Source of the DNA: Sordaria brevicollis
Taxonomy: Eukaryota > Ascomycota > Sordariomycetes > Sordariales > Sordariaceae
Assembly: GCA_033439795.1 (NCBI GenBank)
Contig: JAUTDP010000002.1
Location: forward strand, 3,038,001-3,102,000
DNA length: 64,000 bases
Direction: 5' to 3'
Below the pieces are notes generated by a model. The model worked only from the letters and a program-made list of their open reading frames with translations. It was not told the origin of the DNA and made no database searches. Both the position numbers and the translations under genes were made by a program. Positions 20,881 to 33,500 of the stretch are shown one piece after another (position 1 is the stretch's first letter; each line of letters begins with the position of its first letter).

Positions 20881-23134
20881 AATCCTTATTTAATATATTC
20901 TTCGTAATCGTTGGTACGAATTATAATTCTATTTTCGTTAGCGCGGACGTTGGAATTAACGATTTAATTAAAAAGACTTTAACCGGTTTAATATTAAATT
21001 ATTAAAATGTAAAAAATTAATAAGTATTTTATATTATTAGGTAATTATAATTTAACGGTATATAAATCCGTTTTTAAAATTTTAAATAATTTTTTTTAAT
21101 AGGGGGAGAATTTAGCGTATAGGTAACCGTTAATTAAATTAAACGTATTAAATAAAACGGTATCCCTTTTTTTATATTTTATTAAATCGACCCGTTTTTT
21201 ATTAGTATTCTTTTTATACCGGTTTTGGTTACGTTTAATCTATTAAATTACAAAATTCTAAATTTTATAAAAGTAATTAGCGAATTCGTTAGCCTTATAA
21301 TATTCTTTTAATTATACGGATAATAGCGTTAACGGTAGGGGGTTATAAAGTTTAATATTTATATAAGGGTAATAATTATAATTAATAAAGAAAGGTAATA
21401 AGTTTATTAACGAGGATATTACGTTATTATTAGCGAATTTTACGAAGGGAAATTATTTAACCTAATCGGTTTGTATTTAATTAATATATAATCGGAGGTA
21501 TTATTTTATTTTTGTATTAATACGTTTAATTTGAATATTCGTTTAAAAGTGGAAAGCGGAGGTTAAAGTGCGCGTAATACCTAAGTATTAGTATAAGGAG
21601 GATTAGAATTATAATACGAATTAAATACTTTTATCCGAAAGGATAGAATTTAGAAAGCTATAAAGGTAATAAATATAATCGATAAAACGTTCGGTTAATT
21701 CTTCTATTAATAGTATAATTATTAGTATAAAGTATTATATTTTTATTAATTGGTTAATAATAATATAAATATATTTAAATTCTTAATTAAGTTAGAAATT
21801 GCCGGGGAGTAGAATAATATAATCGACGGAAATGCGGATTTAAGGAATTAATATAATAGGTAAGGTTTTAAAAAGGTTAGTAAAATTATATTTAAGGAAT
21901 TTAATCTTTATATAAAGTAAGTAAATTTTATAAAATATATATACGTTATTAATTATACCCTTTTAATAGAATTTTCGGGATAGGAATTTATAAGTAGTAT
22001 TACAATTAGGGTAATTCGCGCTAAATAAATTATATTAATAATTAATTAATCAGAATTAGAATTCTTTATTATAAAGGTCGATTATTATACGGTTACGCTA
22101 TTTAATAATATTATTAGGGGTAACCTAATATTTATTAAAAGTTTTATAAAAGATTTTACGAATTAAAATTAATTAATTACAATTATTTAAATTATTTAGG
22201 GTAGAGACTACTTTTTAAAAGAATACGGAATTTTTATAATTATTTAGGATAATATTATCGATTAATTTATTTTTATAATCGTTTATTAAAGAGAAGGAGT
22301 AATAAAAGGCTGGGTTTTCTTTATGAAAATAGCCGTTTATAAATTATAAGGGTTAGAGAAGGGTACGTTAATAGGTAGCGAAGCGTTCGTTTTTTATATT
22401 TGCGGGGATATCGTTAGGCTTTTTATTAAGGGTATTGGGGCGTAAATTCTTTAATCCTAAGGTATATTAAATTTAAAAATTGAAATATAATAAAAATTGC
22501 GATTAATATATATACCGTTATATAAATTACTTATTAGTTATAAAGGTTTTTAGATTTTTATAGTCCGTTAGAATATTGAATAGTTATTATATTCTTTTAA
22601 ATTCGGGCTACTATTCCTTTAACGCTTTAATAATAATTAAAAATTCTTTATTATAAACGTTATAATTATATTTTTAAAATATATATTTTATTAAAAAATA
22701 CGTAATTAGGTATAAAATTCCATTATTATTATATTATAAAAGTATACCCCTTATTATTTAATTAAATATATTTATTTCGATTACGGTTTTTTTAATTTAA
22801 TTATAAATGTTCAATACGGGTCCGGTCGCGAAAGCCTTCTTTAACGTATTAAAAGTAGATTAATAGCGGTTAGATTATAATTATAGTGCATTTTTCTTTA
22901 TTAATTCGTATAACGGGGATATTATCGTCGAAAATGCTTTAATAAAACGCTAATAAAAATTCGCAAAGTTGAAGAATTATTAAAACGATTTTTTAAATTA
23001 AAGGGGCGTTTAATCGAATACGGCTTTAACCTTATTTAAATCTATTTCGATGCCGCTTAATATAATAATTAGGCCGAAATATTTTGTATATTTCGTATAA
23101 AATTTATATTTATTAATATTTACGTTTAAATTGG

Positions 23135-23240
23135 TTTTAATTAAGCGTTTAAAGACGTCGTTAATATATTATTCGTAATCCTTTTCGTTATTAGAATATA
23201 TAAGGATATTATTAAAATAAATAATTGTATAAATATCGAA
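23135..23240 (-). pseudogene. reverse transcriptase active-site region of the inner element
   Basis: The minus strand reads IIYFNNILIYSNNEKDYE, a stop, then YINDVFKRLIK. This is the Ty3/gypsy pattern Y-DDILI-S---E-H--H---VF-RL, with both catalytic aspartates changed to asparagine (GAC/GAT to AAT), exactly what G-to-A RIP mutation produces. Confidence 0.8.
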
Positions 23241-26169
23241 AATATTGTATAAGATATTATTAATATAATTTTAAAAAGCGTTAAAGGCGTTTTAGAGGTT
23301 AAAAGGTATAATTAAAAATTCGAATAGTTTAAATTTTATTATAAATACGGTTAATTATTTGTAATTTTCTTTAATACGGACCCGGTTAAAAGTAATAATA
23401 ATATTTAATTTAGTAAAAATTTTAACGTAGTAAATAGCGTCGAATATTTCTTTAATAAACGGGAACGGGTAGCGGGATTTGAAAATAACGTTATTAATAC
23501 CTTAATAATTAATATAAACGTGGATTCCTCTTCCCGGTTTTTTTAATAAAAATATAGGAGCGGAGGCTTTTAATTACAATAGGCGGATGAATTTTTTTTT
23601 TAATTTATTATCGATCTATTTTTTAATAACGTTAAATTTTTTTAAGTTGAAAGTACGATTATAAGAAGCGGGTAATATAGCGCTAAATTTAAATTCGAAT
23701 TTAAAATTATAAAATTAATTAGAGGGTAACGTATTAATACTTTTTTAATAAAAATTATTTATTTATTACTAATATTACCGAAGTAATTTTTATTAAATTT
23801 ATATATTAATTTTTAGGGGTTTATTTACCTTTTTATAGAATTTAATAATATTTTTAAATATAATTTTATTAATATTAATATTATTAGCGGTAAAGTAATA
23901 ATTAATAATTTCTTTATAAGTTTAAAAGTCGGAAGTATTTCCTATAAATATAATTAAAGCGGAGATTTTAATTGCTTTAATAATTTCCTTACTTCCGATA
24001 TTATAGAATATATCGATTTAAGTATAATAATTACTACCGAAGAACTTTTTATAATAAATTACTTTATTATTTATAATATTTTTAATTATATTAATTATAA
24101 AATTATTATTAATTATATTTAGGGTTAAAACGCTTTTTTCTTTTATTATTTTATCTTCGTCTATTATACGTTGGATATCTTTTATTATATTTACTTTCGT
24201 TATATAAATAATTTGAAATTTATATTTTTTAGCGAATTAATTGAATATAATTATTAAAAGCTCTTTAATATTAGTTAAATCGAAGGGTCTTTTAAAAATA
24301 TAATAAAAACGGATTAATATTCAATAATCGGGGAAAAAAGTATATATTCCTCCGGTTAAGTAATATAATACGGGGATTATACGTAATAAGGGAAGGGGGT
24401 AATAATATATTATAATTATTAATATAAAAATTTAACCGCTAATAACTTTACCGATAGGGACCGCGCCTATTTTATCAACGATTTTTTATTTAAATTTATT
24501 AAAATATTAACGAACGGAGCGTTTAATAATCGCGGAAATAGAAATTTAGCGAACGGCTTTTAACAGTAAGGCGGGGGTATTAAATTCTCCTTTATTAAGG
24601 ACGTTTAAAACGGAGGGTTTCTAATATATTAATCGCGTCCTAAGGGAATTTTTAAGAATAATAGCGGAGGGTATACTATTAAGAATAATAATTAAGGGTA
24701 TATCGACGTTATATTTACGTAATAATAATATATAATATAAATAGTAGGGTATTTTTAGGGGAAAGTAATTACGTTATTTATAAGTAGAATTAAAAATAAG
24801 GCGATCGCTAAGTTAATTAATATTAAGGGCGTAATAGATTAATTATAGGTATCCGAGAATAATAGGGTTATTTTTTATAAAATTATAGATAAAGAGATTG
24901 ATAAATTTATAATATACGCCGGTATTTATAATTAGGCGATTAAAATGTATAATATTCCCTTTTATTTAATTATTAATAAAGTATAGGAATTTAAAGAATT
25001 TGAATTTAAAAATTAGGAAATTATTATATAAAATAAAATGATAATTAATAAACCCTAAAGCGGTATAATTATTATTAATAAATATAATATAATATATCTT
25101 ATACGGTTTAAAAAATAAATAAATAGAAAGATTTAATAAATTAGGGTATTTATAACGGTTATTTATAAAAGATTTATTAATTTTAATAATTTTAAATTTA
25201 ATTATAAGGATACTCTTTAATTATCCTCCTCCTTATTTATATTTAATAAATATTAACCTCTAATTGCGATTTAAATAGGAGGTTATATATTTCCTTAGCC
25301 GTTAATAAAACCGTTTTTATTATTTATAATCGGGTTTACGAAATTGTAAGGGTATATAGGGGTAAGGTAATAAATAGATTATTATTACAATATAAAATAA
25401 TTAAGAGCCGGGGTATTAAGAGCGGGAATATAGTATTAATATTATAATAATTATATTAACTATATCCGTATTAACCCTAAGCGGGGTATTATTATTAATT
25501 ACTATTATTATTATTATTTTTCTCCTTCTCCTTTTTATCCTTCTTTTCTTTCTTCTCCTTCTCTTTCTCCTTACGTAATTTATATTCGGGTATTTCCTTT
25601 TTAAATTAAATATAACCTTTATATTCGGTAGAAAAATAGCCTTTATAATTATAATAAGTATAAATATTAATCTTTATACGGTATTAAAATATATTATTAT
25701 TAATTATATAAGAGATTTAAACGTCGGAAGCGGATATAGAATCGAAATTTATAGCGGTACCGCCTTCGTTAATAGTAAATTCGGGAGCAGAGCCGTTCGT
25801 ATTATTAAAAACAGAATTAAAGCTAATAACGGAATTATTAATATTAAATTTATAATAGGGGTTAGCGATTTTATTATATTAATCCTTTTATTCGAATTAT
25901 TTAGCGAAGTTGTAAATTATTTCGAACTATTTATCGAATTTATTATCTTTAAATTAAGGGCGCTATAAGGCGATAATATTATAAAAATATTCGGTTAAGT
26001 ATTAACGGAGGTAATAAATTTTTATATTATTATTAAATTAATAACGTTTAATAATAGTAATAAATTTATCTTCGAAATTAAATTATTTTATTTTACTTAT
26101 CTTTAGGTCTTCGAATTTATAATAAATTTAAATTATAATATTAACGTTATTATATTTATTAATTATTTA

Positions 26170-26400
26170 TTTAAATAAATCGAAGGTAATAAATTATTTA
26201 ACCGGTTTATTAAATAAAATTTGAATAAATTCGGGTTCGATTACTTCTTAAAGTTTATTACGAAGGGAATAGGAAATTAAGGAAAATTTAGCATCTTTAA
26301 TTTTAAAGGCGGAAAATTTATCCTTAAAAGCGAATAAAATATTAATACGCTATTAACGAAATTTAATAACTCTCTTAGGAATTTTATTAATATTATTGAA
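26170..26400 (-). pseudogene. Gag-like coding trace of the inner element
   Basis: On the minus strand one frame reads FAFKDKFSAFKIKDAKF, then SLISYSLRNKL, a stop, and EVIEPEFIQILFNKPVK with few stops. The composition and the position 5' of pol fit gag. Confidence 0.5.
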
Positions 26401-27453
26401 AACGGGGGAAACGACGATACGTAATACCGATTTATAATTATTACCGCCGTTATTTCCGACCGGGTTATTAATAATTATATTATTAAATTCGGATTCGGAA
26501 TTATTAGAATTAGAATTATTATTATTATTATCGTCGGGTAGGGGTATAAATATAGAGTCGGCGGGCTTAAATAAATATTAATGAAGGTTATTAATTATTT
26601 TTTAATATTTAATTATTTCGCGCTTATTTACGTTTTAAAAATTAATTTTAATATTAGAATAATATTTTTAAACGTTAAATAAACTTTATTAAAGGGCGGT
26701 TAAATAAATTCAAAAATTATTAATAATATCGTTATATTAAAAAACGGTATTAGTAAAAGCTTATTTATAAACATTATATTAGGTTTATTATTTAACGGCG
26801 GCGTTTAAAAATTAAAGGGTATAATTAATTTTAAGAATTGCGAAATTAATATTAAAAATCGCGTTAATTTAATCTTTATTTTAAATTAAAATACGGAATT
26901 AATCGAAATTTTAATATAATTAATTATTCTCGTCCTTAAATTACAAAAAGTCTTCCTTAATATTTTAGAATTCGGTAGTAATAAAAATAATATTAAATTA
27001 TATAAGGCGGGTAAGTGCGTAAACGGTAGTTAAGAACGTAAAGTAATTATTTAAATCGAAAATTTAAGTAATAAAAACCGGGATAATAATAAAATCGTTA
27101 TTAAACGCGTAAATAATATTAATAAATTAATTTTAAAATTCAATATTACGAAAATTAACGTTTCTAATTTTAAAAAATATAATAACCGCGACGAAAGTAT
27201 TAATAATTATAGTAGGGATTAAATCGGATATTAATCGTTTAAATTAATATATTTTAATAAGTATAAAAAAAAAGAAAATATAAACTACCGTAATAATAAT
27301 ATTCGTTTTAATAATTATTTAATTCGAATTAACCGCAGGGCTATCGTTAAAACGTTAACCATTAAGAAAACGAATTTTAATATTAATTAATATAATTAAC
27401 GATTAATCTTCTTCGAAAATTACGCGCGTAGCGTTAAAGAAGGTATAATAAAT

Positions 27454-27739
27454 TATTAAGGGATAGCGTTAATACCGTTAAGTATATAATAAAATATATA
27501 TTATTATACGAAGGAAAGGAAGGGAAAAGTATATACGGAGGATTAAATATATAGGCGCGAGCCTATACCCTAGTCCGTACGTACCTACGTGATATTGTAC
27601 GTAATTATAGGTAATTAGATCTAGATTATATCGAACTATAGTATACGTACTATAATTAAGAATGGTCGCTGGGGATCTGGGCACCTATGTAGGTGGTTAG
27701 TGCGTATACCGGGTATGGCATAGGTATAATCCTGTGATA
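27454..27739. repeat. right LTR of the inner element (5' LTR on the minus strand)
   Basis: 286 bp. The right half (about 27,590-27,735) is an island of normal composition inside the AT-rich block, keeping TGG, GCACC and CATAGG-type pairs, while the same half of the left LTR is RIP-mutated. Confidence 0.88.
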
Positions 27740-28154
27740 ATTAACGCTTCTCTCTAAAAATAGAAGGATAGATATTAAAATTAAATTATAAAATTCTTAC
27801 TAATTTAATATCCGAATCGAAAATCCTTTTTGCGTAAAGGTAACCGGATTAATAAAATTTAATAATCTACATCATTCTCTCTTTTAAATCAATAAATATA
27901 AAGAGGGTAAAAAAATAAAGGAATAGGGGTAATACCATCGCAGGAAATTAAATATTAATGAAGTCGGTAAAGGAGCGACCTATTATAAAAAGGAGGCTAC
28001 GCCTTATTAATATTTATTAATATCGTTACTAACGCGTTACCGACGCGAAATTGTATAATATAGTATATTAAGAAAGGAAAAGAAAAAAAAAATAACGATA
28101 CGATAAGGTTAGTAAATCGGGAAGTTAATTATTCCCTTAAATAAATTACTAAAT

Positions 28155-28433
28155 TATAAGGATTTACTCCTTAGAAATAAGTTAAGACTTATATAAAATA
28201 CAATAAATTAATTATAGAAAAATTCTATACCTTTTAAATTAGTTAGGGACCTTTGGTTTTATACTCTACCTAGTACCCGGATATACCTATACGCCTATAC
28301 GGGGCCTGTAAGTACTTGCCTATACTTCTATAACTAACTAGGGCAGGTGGTTATTAGTACTACCCTTTATAGGTAGGTACACTAATTGTACCAACGAAGT
28401 AGCGACTGGGTCGTGCCGCAGGCGCCGCCCACA
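28155..28433. repeat. right LTR of the outer element
   Basis: 279 bp, starting TATAAGGATTTA (mutated from TGTAAGGATTTG) and ending CCCACA. The last about 60 bases are GC-normal. It is followed directly by the GCTCC duplication at 28434-28438. Confidence 0.88.
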
Positions 28434-28438
28434 GCTCC

Positions 28439-30500
28439 AGTCATAAGGAGGCGGGATCGGGATGTCCTCTTTGGCTTTCTGTGTGGGCGAGTGGGTAAGT
28501 GGAGTTTCGTGAAAGGGCATGTAAGAAATATCATCATGATTCATCGTGGTGGTTAATTATTCAGCAGCAGGATCCGGGGAAAGAGGGGGGACACGACTGA
28601 CGGATTTAACAAGGCTGGCTGGCAGGGTGAAATGAGATACGGTCAAGTAAAAAAAAGTAGCGGTCATTGTCTGTCCGCTTGAGTCACTCGCCGACTTTCG
28701 TATGCACTTGCTTTTTGTCACCCCTTGCGTCTCTTCTGGGTTTCACATATTGCATTTTTGAGTCTGTCGATCGTTGCGGGGGGAGTTTCCAGAGCGGCAG
28801 TTTTTGTGATGATGATAACGAGGAGACAGTTGCAACCACAGGTTGACAGAAAGCATCATTTCATCTCGAATGTACCACTCTGGACACGAGAGAAGCACAT
28901 GGTGGTGTTTCGGGACCACTTGTCCACCAAGGCTTAATTACATGTGATATCGACCAATGGCGTGTCATGTTTGCAGCTTTCTGTCCCCCACTTCCGACAT
29001 GCTTCGTGGGGCGTTCGGGGAGCAAGCCCCCCTCTTTTCCGCTGCCAGGTGTGCGTGTGCTGCGTGATAGGGTACGTACCGCCGCTGTTTTCACTTTCAA
29101 TCTCAGCCTCCCGTAAACGGCAATTCCATGTCTTGGCGCTTAATGGGAACTTTTGACGTTGTTTCCGGCCCAGTTCCCATTCCCATTCCTTTTGTGACTT
29201 TTGTCCTCCCGTCGTCACGTCGTTTTGGCATTCAATCTTCCCCAGAGTTGCCCCCGTGTTTCCCAAAAAAGTGGTGACGAGATCCCCCATCGTCTCCACG
29301 CTGGTCAGAATAAGCTTGGGGAAAGTACGCGTTCGAGGAAAATGGTCCGGACGTCGACACTGGTCCAACAGAGAAAAGCGGTGATGTGCCGAAATCCCAT
29401 CCAACCAAGCGCTTCCACTTGACATGGATTATATCGGTGAAAGAATCAGAGATTGCATCTGAGAAAGATATGGGTCGCTCCTTCTCATTTGTAATCGCTG
29501 GTTGTCGGAGATGGATGTACCTGCCCTAACACCCTCACTAGTGTCTACCTGGTGGAGCCTCCGATTGAGAGAGGGTCGGGTCGGGACTGGGCGACACAAA
29601 GACGGGAGGCGTTGATCCGTTGATCCAACAGAATTTTGATACCAAACATCTTTCTTTTTTTTCTTTGCAGGCAGTCAAGCACCCAACATCATCATCACTC
29701 TGCTCCGTCAAAAACGAAAGGAGAGAAGGGGATGTAAATCGCAAAAAGACAATGGGCTACGACGACAATTTTACGTATTTCCGCAGAATGTCCCCTCCTC
29801 GGGTTGCATAGCTGGCTCCTCCTCGGCTGGTACCTGAGAAGAAGTCAACGTCGATTGGATTTCCCCGTTGCCAAGGAGCGCCGATGATACTGCAATCCAT
29901 CCCCCTTTGCCCCCCAAGCTACATAACCCCGGCCTGTTGTTGGTTTGTCACCAGCAAAAGAAATCTAACACGCCAAACTAGCAGAGAAAAACCCTTGCCG
30001 TACCTTGCTCTACTTGCCCGCTACATGGGAGACATGGGAGACATGGTGCCGGATGTGCCATTCCAGACGAAAAGAGTCTAGCCAGTCCATAGGCAGGTCC
30101 GAAGCTGCTCCATGGAACACTTGGGGCCCTTTCCAAATTTATTCCTTTGCTTCCCCCCCTTCTCCCGTTCCCGAGAATCTGTTCCTGTCCCTCTTCCTCT
30201 GCATCACATCATCATCGTCTTGACCGGCGAAGAGTGTGGCACATAGCCCTTCCTCACCATAACCTTGATCGACCAACCTCCAGTGGCTGCGTTCGTTTGG
30301 TTTGGACGAAAGGCCTTTTTCATCCCTTTTTATTCATCTTCTATTAACCTGGGCTTAGAGCCTTCTACTTCTCTCTCATCTTCACTTACACTTGGATATC
30401 AAAATCAGTTAGTGACCTTCCCTTACCACCTCCAGACAAAGACAGTCAAAACTCCTCACATGATAACAGGATTAACCAAGTTCTGTTTTATCCAGCAGTT
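28439..30500. promoter_or_regulatory. upstream region and long leader of the ABC transporter gene
   Basis: Two kilobases of normal-composition DNA between the transposon block and the ABC transporter, without a credible gene. The last 350 bases are a pyrimidine-rich leader. Azole-inducible efflux genes of this type commonly have long upstream regions. No specific factor site could be assigned by eye. A short upstream open frame (30460-30504) is listed separately. Confidence 0.45.
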
Positions 30501-30504
30501 ATGA
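30460..30504 (+). promoter_or_regulatory. 14-codon upstream ORF overlapping the first ATG of the ABC transporter
   Basis: ATG at 30460 opens a 14-codon frame whose TGA stop (30502-30504) overlaps the first in-frame ATG of the transporter as ATGA. If it lies in the mRNA leader it could modulate initiation by stop-restart coupling, or force use of the next in-frame ATG at 30531. Whether the leader includes it is not visible from sequence. Confidence 0.45.
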
Positions 30505-33500
30505 TCGATTCATCCTTCACACCTGTCCAGATGGACTCGACCACAGCTGGGCGGAAGCCCAGTATCGAAGGGTCCAACCCAACTGGACCGCCATCCACCA
30601 GTGCCTCCTCAAAGACCCAGGATTACGAGGACCTTCGTGAAGAGGCCCGTCGCAACAACCCCAGTGGCATGAGCCGCGCTGTCTCCGGTATTTCAGTCGA
30701 ACAGGCCGAGCATGACTTCCGCGAGCTGCGAAGAGAGTTGTCTCGCGCGAGTCGTACTCAAAGCCACGCCAACAGATCACACCATGGAGACGCAGAGAAG
30801 GGACAGATGCACACCGAAACCTCATCCGAGAGTGCCCCGGAGCAATTCGACCTCGAGGCTGCGCTGCGTGGCGATTTGGAGGCAGAGAGGGAAGCCGGCA
30901 TCCGCCCCAAACATATTGGTGTCTACTGGGACGACTTGACTGTGAAGGGTATTGCTAGCAGCACTAACTTCGTCAAGACGTTCCCCAACGCCTTTATCGA
31001 CTTCTTCGACGTCGTCTCTCCGGTTGTCAACATGCTAGGTCTTGGCAAGAAGGCCCCTGAGGCTACTCTGCTGCACAGCTTCAAGGGTGTTTGCAAGCCT
31101 GGTGAGATGGTCCTCGTGCTTGGAAAGCCCGGCTCCGGATGTACCACGTTCCTCAAGAACATTGTCAACCAGCGCGACGGATACACCTCGGTCACCGGCG
31201 ATGTGCTCTATGGACCTTTTACCTCGGAACAATTCCTTCAGTACCGCGGCGAGGCTGTTTACAACATGGAAGAGGATATGCATCATCCTACCCTGACCGT
31301 TGAGCAGACTCTTGCGTTCGCTCTGGACGTCAAGATTCCCGGCAAGCTCCCCGCTGGTATCTCCAAGCAGGATTTCAAGGAAAAGGTCATCACGATGCTT
31401 CTCAAGATGTTCAACATTGAACACACCCGTCACACCATCGTTGGCAACCCCTTCGTCCGTGGTGTATCTGGTGGTGAGAGGAAGCGTGTTTCCATCGCTG
31501 AAATGCTCATCACCAACGCCTGTGTTCTGTCCTGGGACAACAGTACTCGTGGTTTGGATGCTTCGACCGCTCTCGACTTCGCCAAGGCGCTCCGTATCCA
31601 AACGGACCTTTACAAGACGACCACCTTCGTTTCGTTATATCAGGCTTCCGAGAACATTTACAACCTCTTTGACAAGGTCTTGGTTATTGATGAGGGACGA
31701 CAAGTTTACTTTGGTCCCGCTTCGCAAGCCAGGGGCTACTTTGAGAGCTTGGGCTTCGCTCCCCGCCCGCGACAGACTACTCCCGATTACGTTACCGGCT
31801 GTACCGACGACTTCGAGCGCGAATACCAGGAGGGTCGTGGTCCGGAGAACGCACCACACAGCCCCGAGACCCTGGCGGCGGCTTTCAACGAATCCAAGTT
31901 TGCTCGGGATCTGGAGCGTGAGATGGCGGATTACAAGCAGTCACTCGTTGAGGAGAAGGATAAGCACGAGGATTTCCAGATCGCCGTCAAGGAACAAAAG
32001 CGCAAGGGTGCCGGCAAGAAGTCGGCTTATTCCGTCGGATTCCATCAACAGGTCTGGGCTTTGATGAAGCGCCAGTTCGTCCTCAAGATGCAAGATCGCC
32101 TTGCTCTCGGCCTGTCATGGTTGAGGAGTATTGTGATTGCCATCGTTCTCGGTACCCTCTATCTCAACCTCGGTCAAACCTCCGCCAGCGCGTTCAGCAA
32201 GGGTGGTCTCATGTTCATCTCTCTGCTCTTCAACGCTTTCCAGGCCTTTTCGGAATTGGCAGGAACTATGCTTGGTCGTGGTGTTGTCGAACGCCACAGG
32301 CGCTATGCATTCCATCGTCCTTCGGCCCTGTGGATCGCCCAAATCTTCGTCGATCAGGCCTTCTCTGCGTCTCAGATTTTGTTGTTCTCCATCATTGTCT
32401 ACTTCATGACGAACCTGGTCCGCAGTGCTGGCGCCTTCTTCATCTTCTACCTCATGATCTTGTCCGGTAATATTGGCATGACTCTCTTCTTCCGTATTAT
32501 CGGATGCGTGAGTCCCGACTTCGATTACGCCATCAAGTTCGCCGTCGTCACAATCACCTTCTTCATTACCACATCCGGCTATCTGATCCAATACCAGTCG
32601 GAACAGGTTTGGTTGAGGTGGATTTACTGGATCAATATCCTGGGTCTATCGTTCAGCTCCATGATGGAGAATGAGTTTTCCAGGATCGACATGACTTGCA
32701 CCGACGACTCCTTGATTCCTGCTGGTCCCGAGTACACCGATATCAACCACCAGGTGTGCACGCTTCCCGGTTCCACCCCCGGCACCAAGTTCATCTCCGG
32801 CAAGGCCTACATCTCGCAAGGCTTCTCCTACAACGCCGAGGATTTGTGGAGGAACTGGGGTATCGTCATGGCTCTGATCATCTTCTTCCTTGTTATGAAT
32901 GTCGTTCTGGGCGAAATCATGAACTTTAGCGGCGGAGGCAGTCTCGCCAAGGTCTTTCAGCGGCCTAACGATGAGCGTAAGAAGCTCAACGCGGCGCTTC
33001 AGGAGAAGCGCGATGCCCGCCGCAAGGCCCGCAAGGAGCATGAAGGCTCGGAGCTCAAGATCAACTCTGAAAGCATTCTTACTTGGGAGAACCTTACCTA
33101 CGACGTCCCTGTTCCGGGTGGCACCCGCCGCCTACTCAACGATGTCTTCGGATATGTCAAACCAGGCCAACTCACTGCTCTTATGGGTGCTTCGGGAGCT
33201 GGTAAGACTACCCTTTTGGATGTCCTTGCTGCGAGAAAGAATATCGGTGTTATTGGCGGCGACATTCTCGTCGATGGCGTCAAGCCTGGTAAGGAATTCC
33301 AGCGCAGTACCTCCTATGCCGAACAGCTCGACATTCACGACCCATCGCAGACCGTTCGTGAGGCGCTTCGTTTCTCTGCCGATCTTCGTCAACCTTTCGA
33401 GACTCCTCGTGAGGAGAAGTACGCCTATGTTGAGGAGATTATCTCCCTTTTGGAAATGGAAACCTTTGCCGATGCTATTGTTGGCTCCCCAGAGGCTGGT

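Larger units (their letters stand above)
20065..27739 (-). mobile_element. inner Ty3/gypsy chromovirus-type retrotransposon, RIP-mutated
   Basis: Two 286-bp direct repeats, 20065-20350 and 27454-27739, bound 7.1 kb of internal sequence; the element is 7,675 bp and is inserted in the outer element with an ATTAA duplication. On the minus strand the right repeat is the 5' LTR. A purine tract (TGAAGGGGGATAG on the minus strand) abuts the left repeat, which fits a polypurine tract before the 3' LTR and fixes the orientation. Translating through stops gives Gag-like sequence near 26.2-26.4 kb, reverse transcriptase near 23.2 kb and a chromodomain near 20.7-20.9 kb, the order of a chromovirus. No frame is intact. 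Confidence 0.88.
11383..28350. other. RIP-mutated AT-rich block
   Basis: Across about 17 kb the sequence is dominated by TA, AA and TT, with CG dinucleotides still present but CA and TG scarce, so C-to-T change was focused on CpA. That is the RIP signature of Neurospora and relatives. The composition switches sharply near 11383 and more gradually near 28,250-28,400. Established knowledge predicts H3K9 trimethylation and cytosine methylation here. Apart from the transposon features listed separately no gene is present, and the frames of 60-90 codons in it are chance. Confidence 0.92.
11219..28433 (-). mobile_element. outer Ty3/gypsy LTR retrotransposon, RIP-mutated, with two nested insertions
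   Basis: The ends are defined by 279-bp direct repeats that begin TG(T/A)AAGGATTT and end CCCACA (CCTATA in the mutated left copy), flanked by a perfect GCTCC target duplication. The left LTR is interrupted by a 752-bp insertion. Its two parts, 70 and 209 bp, add up to 279 bp, the length of the right LTR. The internal region runs from 12259 to 28154, and a second retrotransposon occupies 20065-27739. Minus-strand translation with stops ignored gives a Ty3/gypsy reverse transcriptase around 16.1-16.33 kb and a post-RNase-H segment near 15.34-15.42 kb. The element therefore reads right to left, with Gag-proximal sequence to the right. A purine-leaning stretch lies next to the left LTR on the minus strand, as expected for a primer site. 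No frame longer than about 65 codons survives. Confidence 0.88.

Noticed and set aside
11383..28350. Centromere or point-centromere interpretation of the AT-rich block
   Set aside because: At 17 kb it is far smaller than a Neurospora-type centromere, and it is fully explained by one nested, RIP-mutated transposon insertion with a unique-sequence target duplication.
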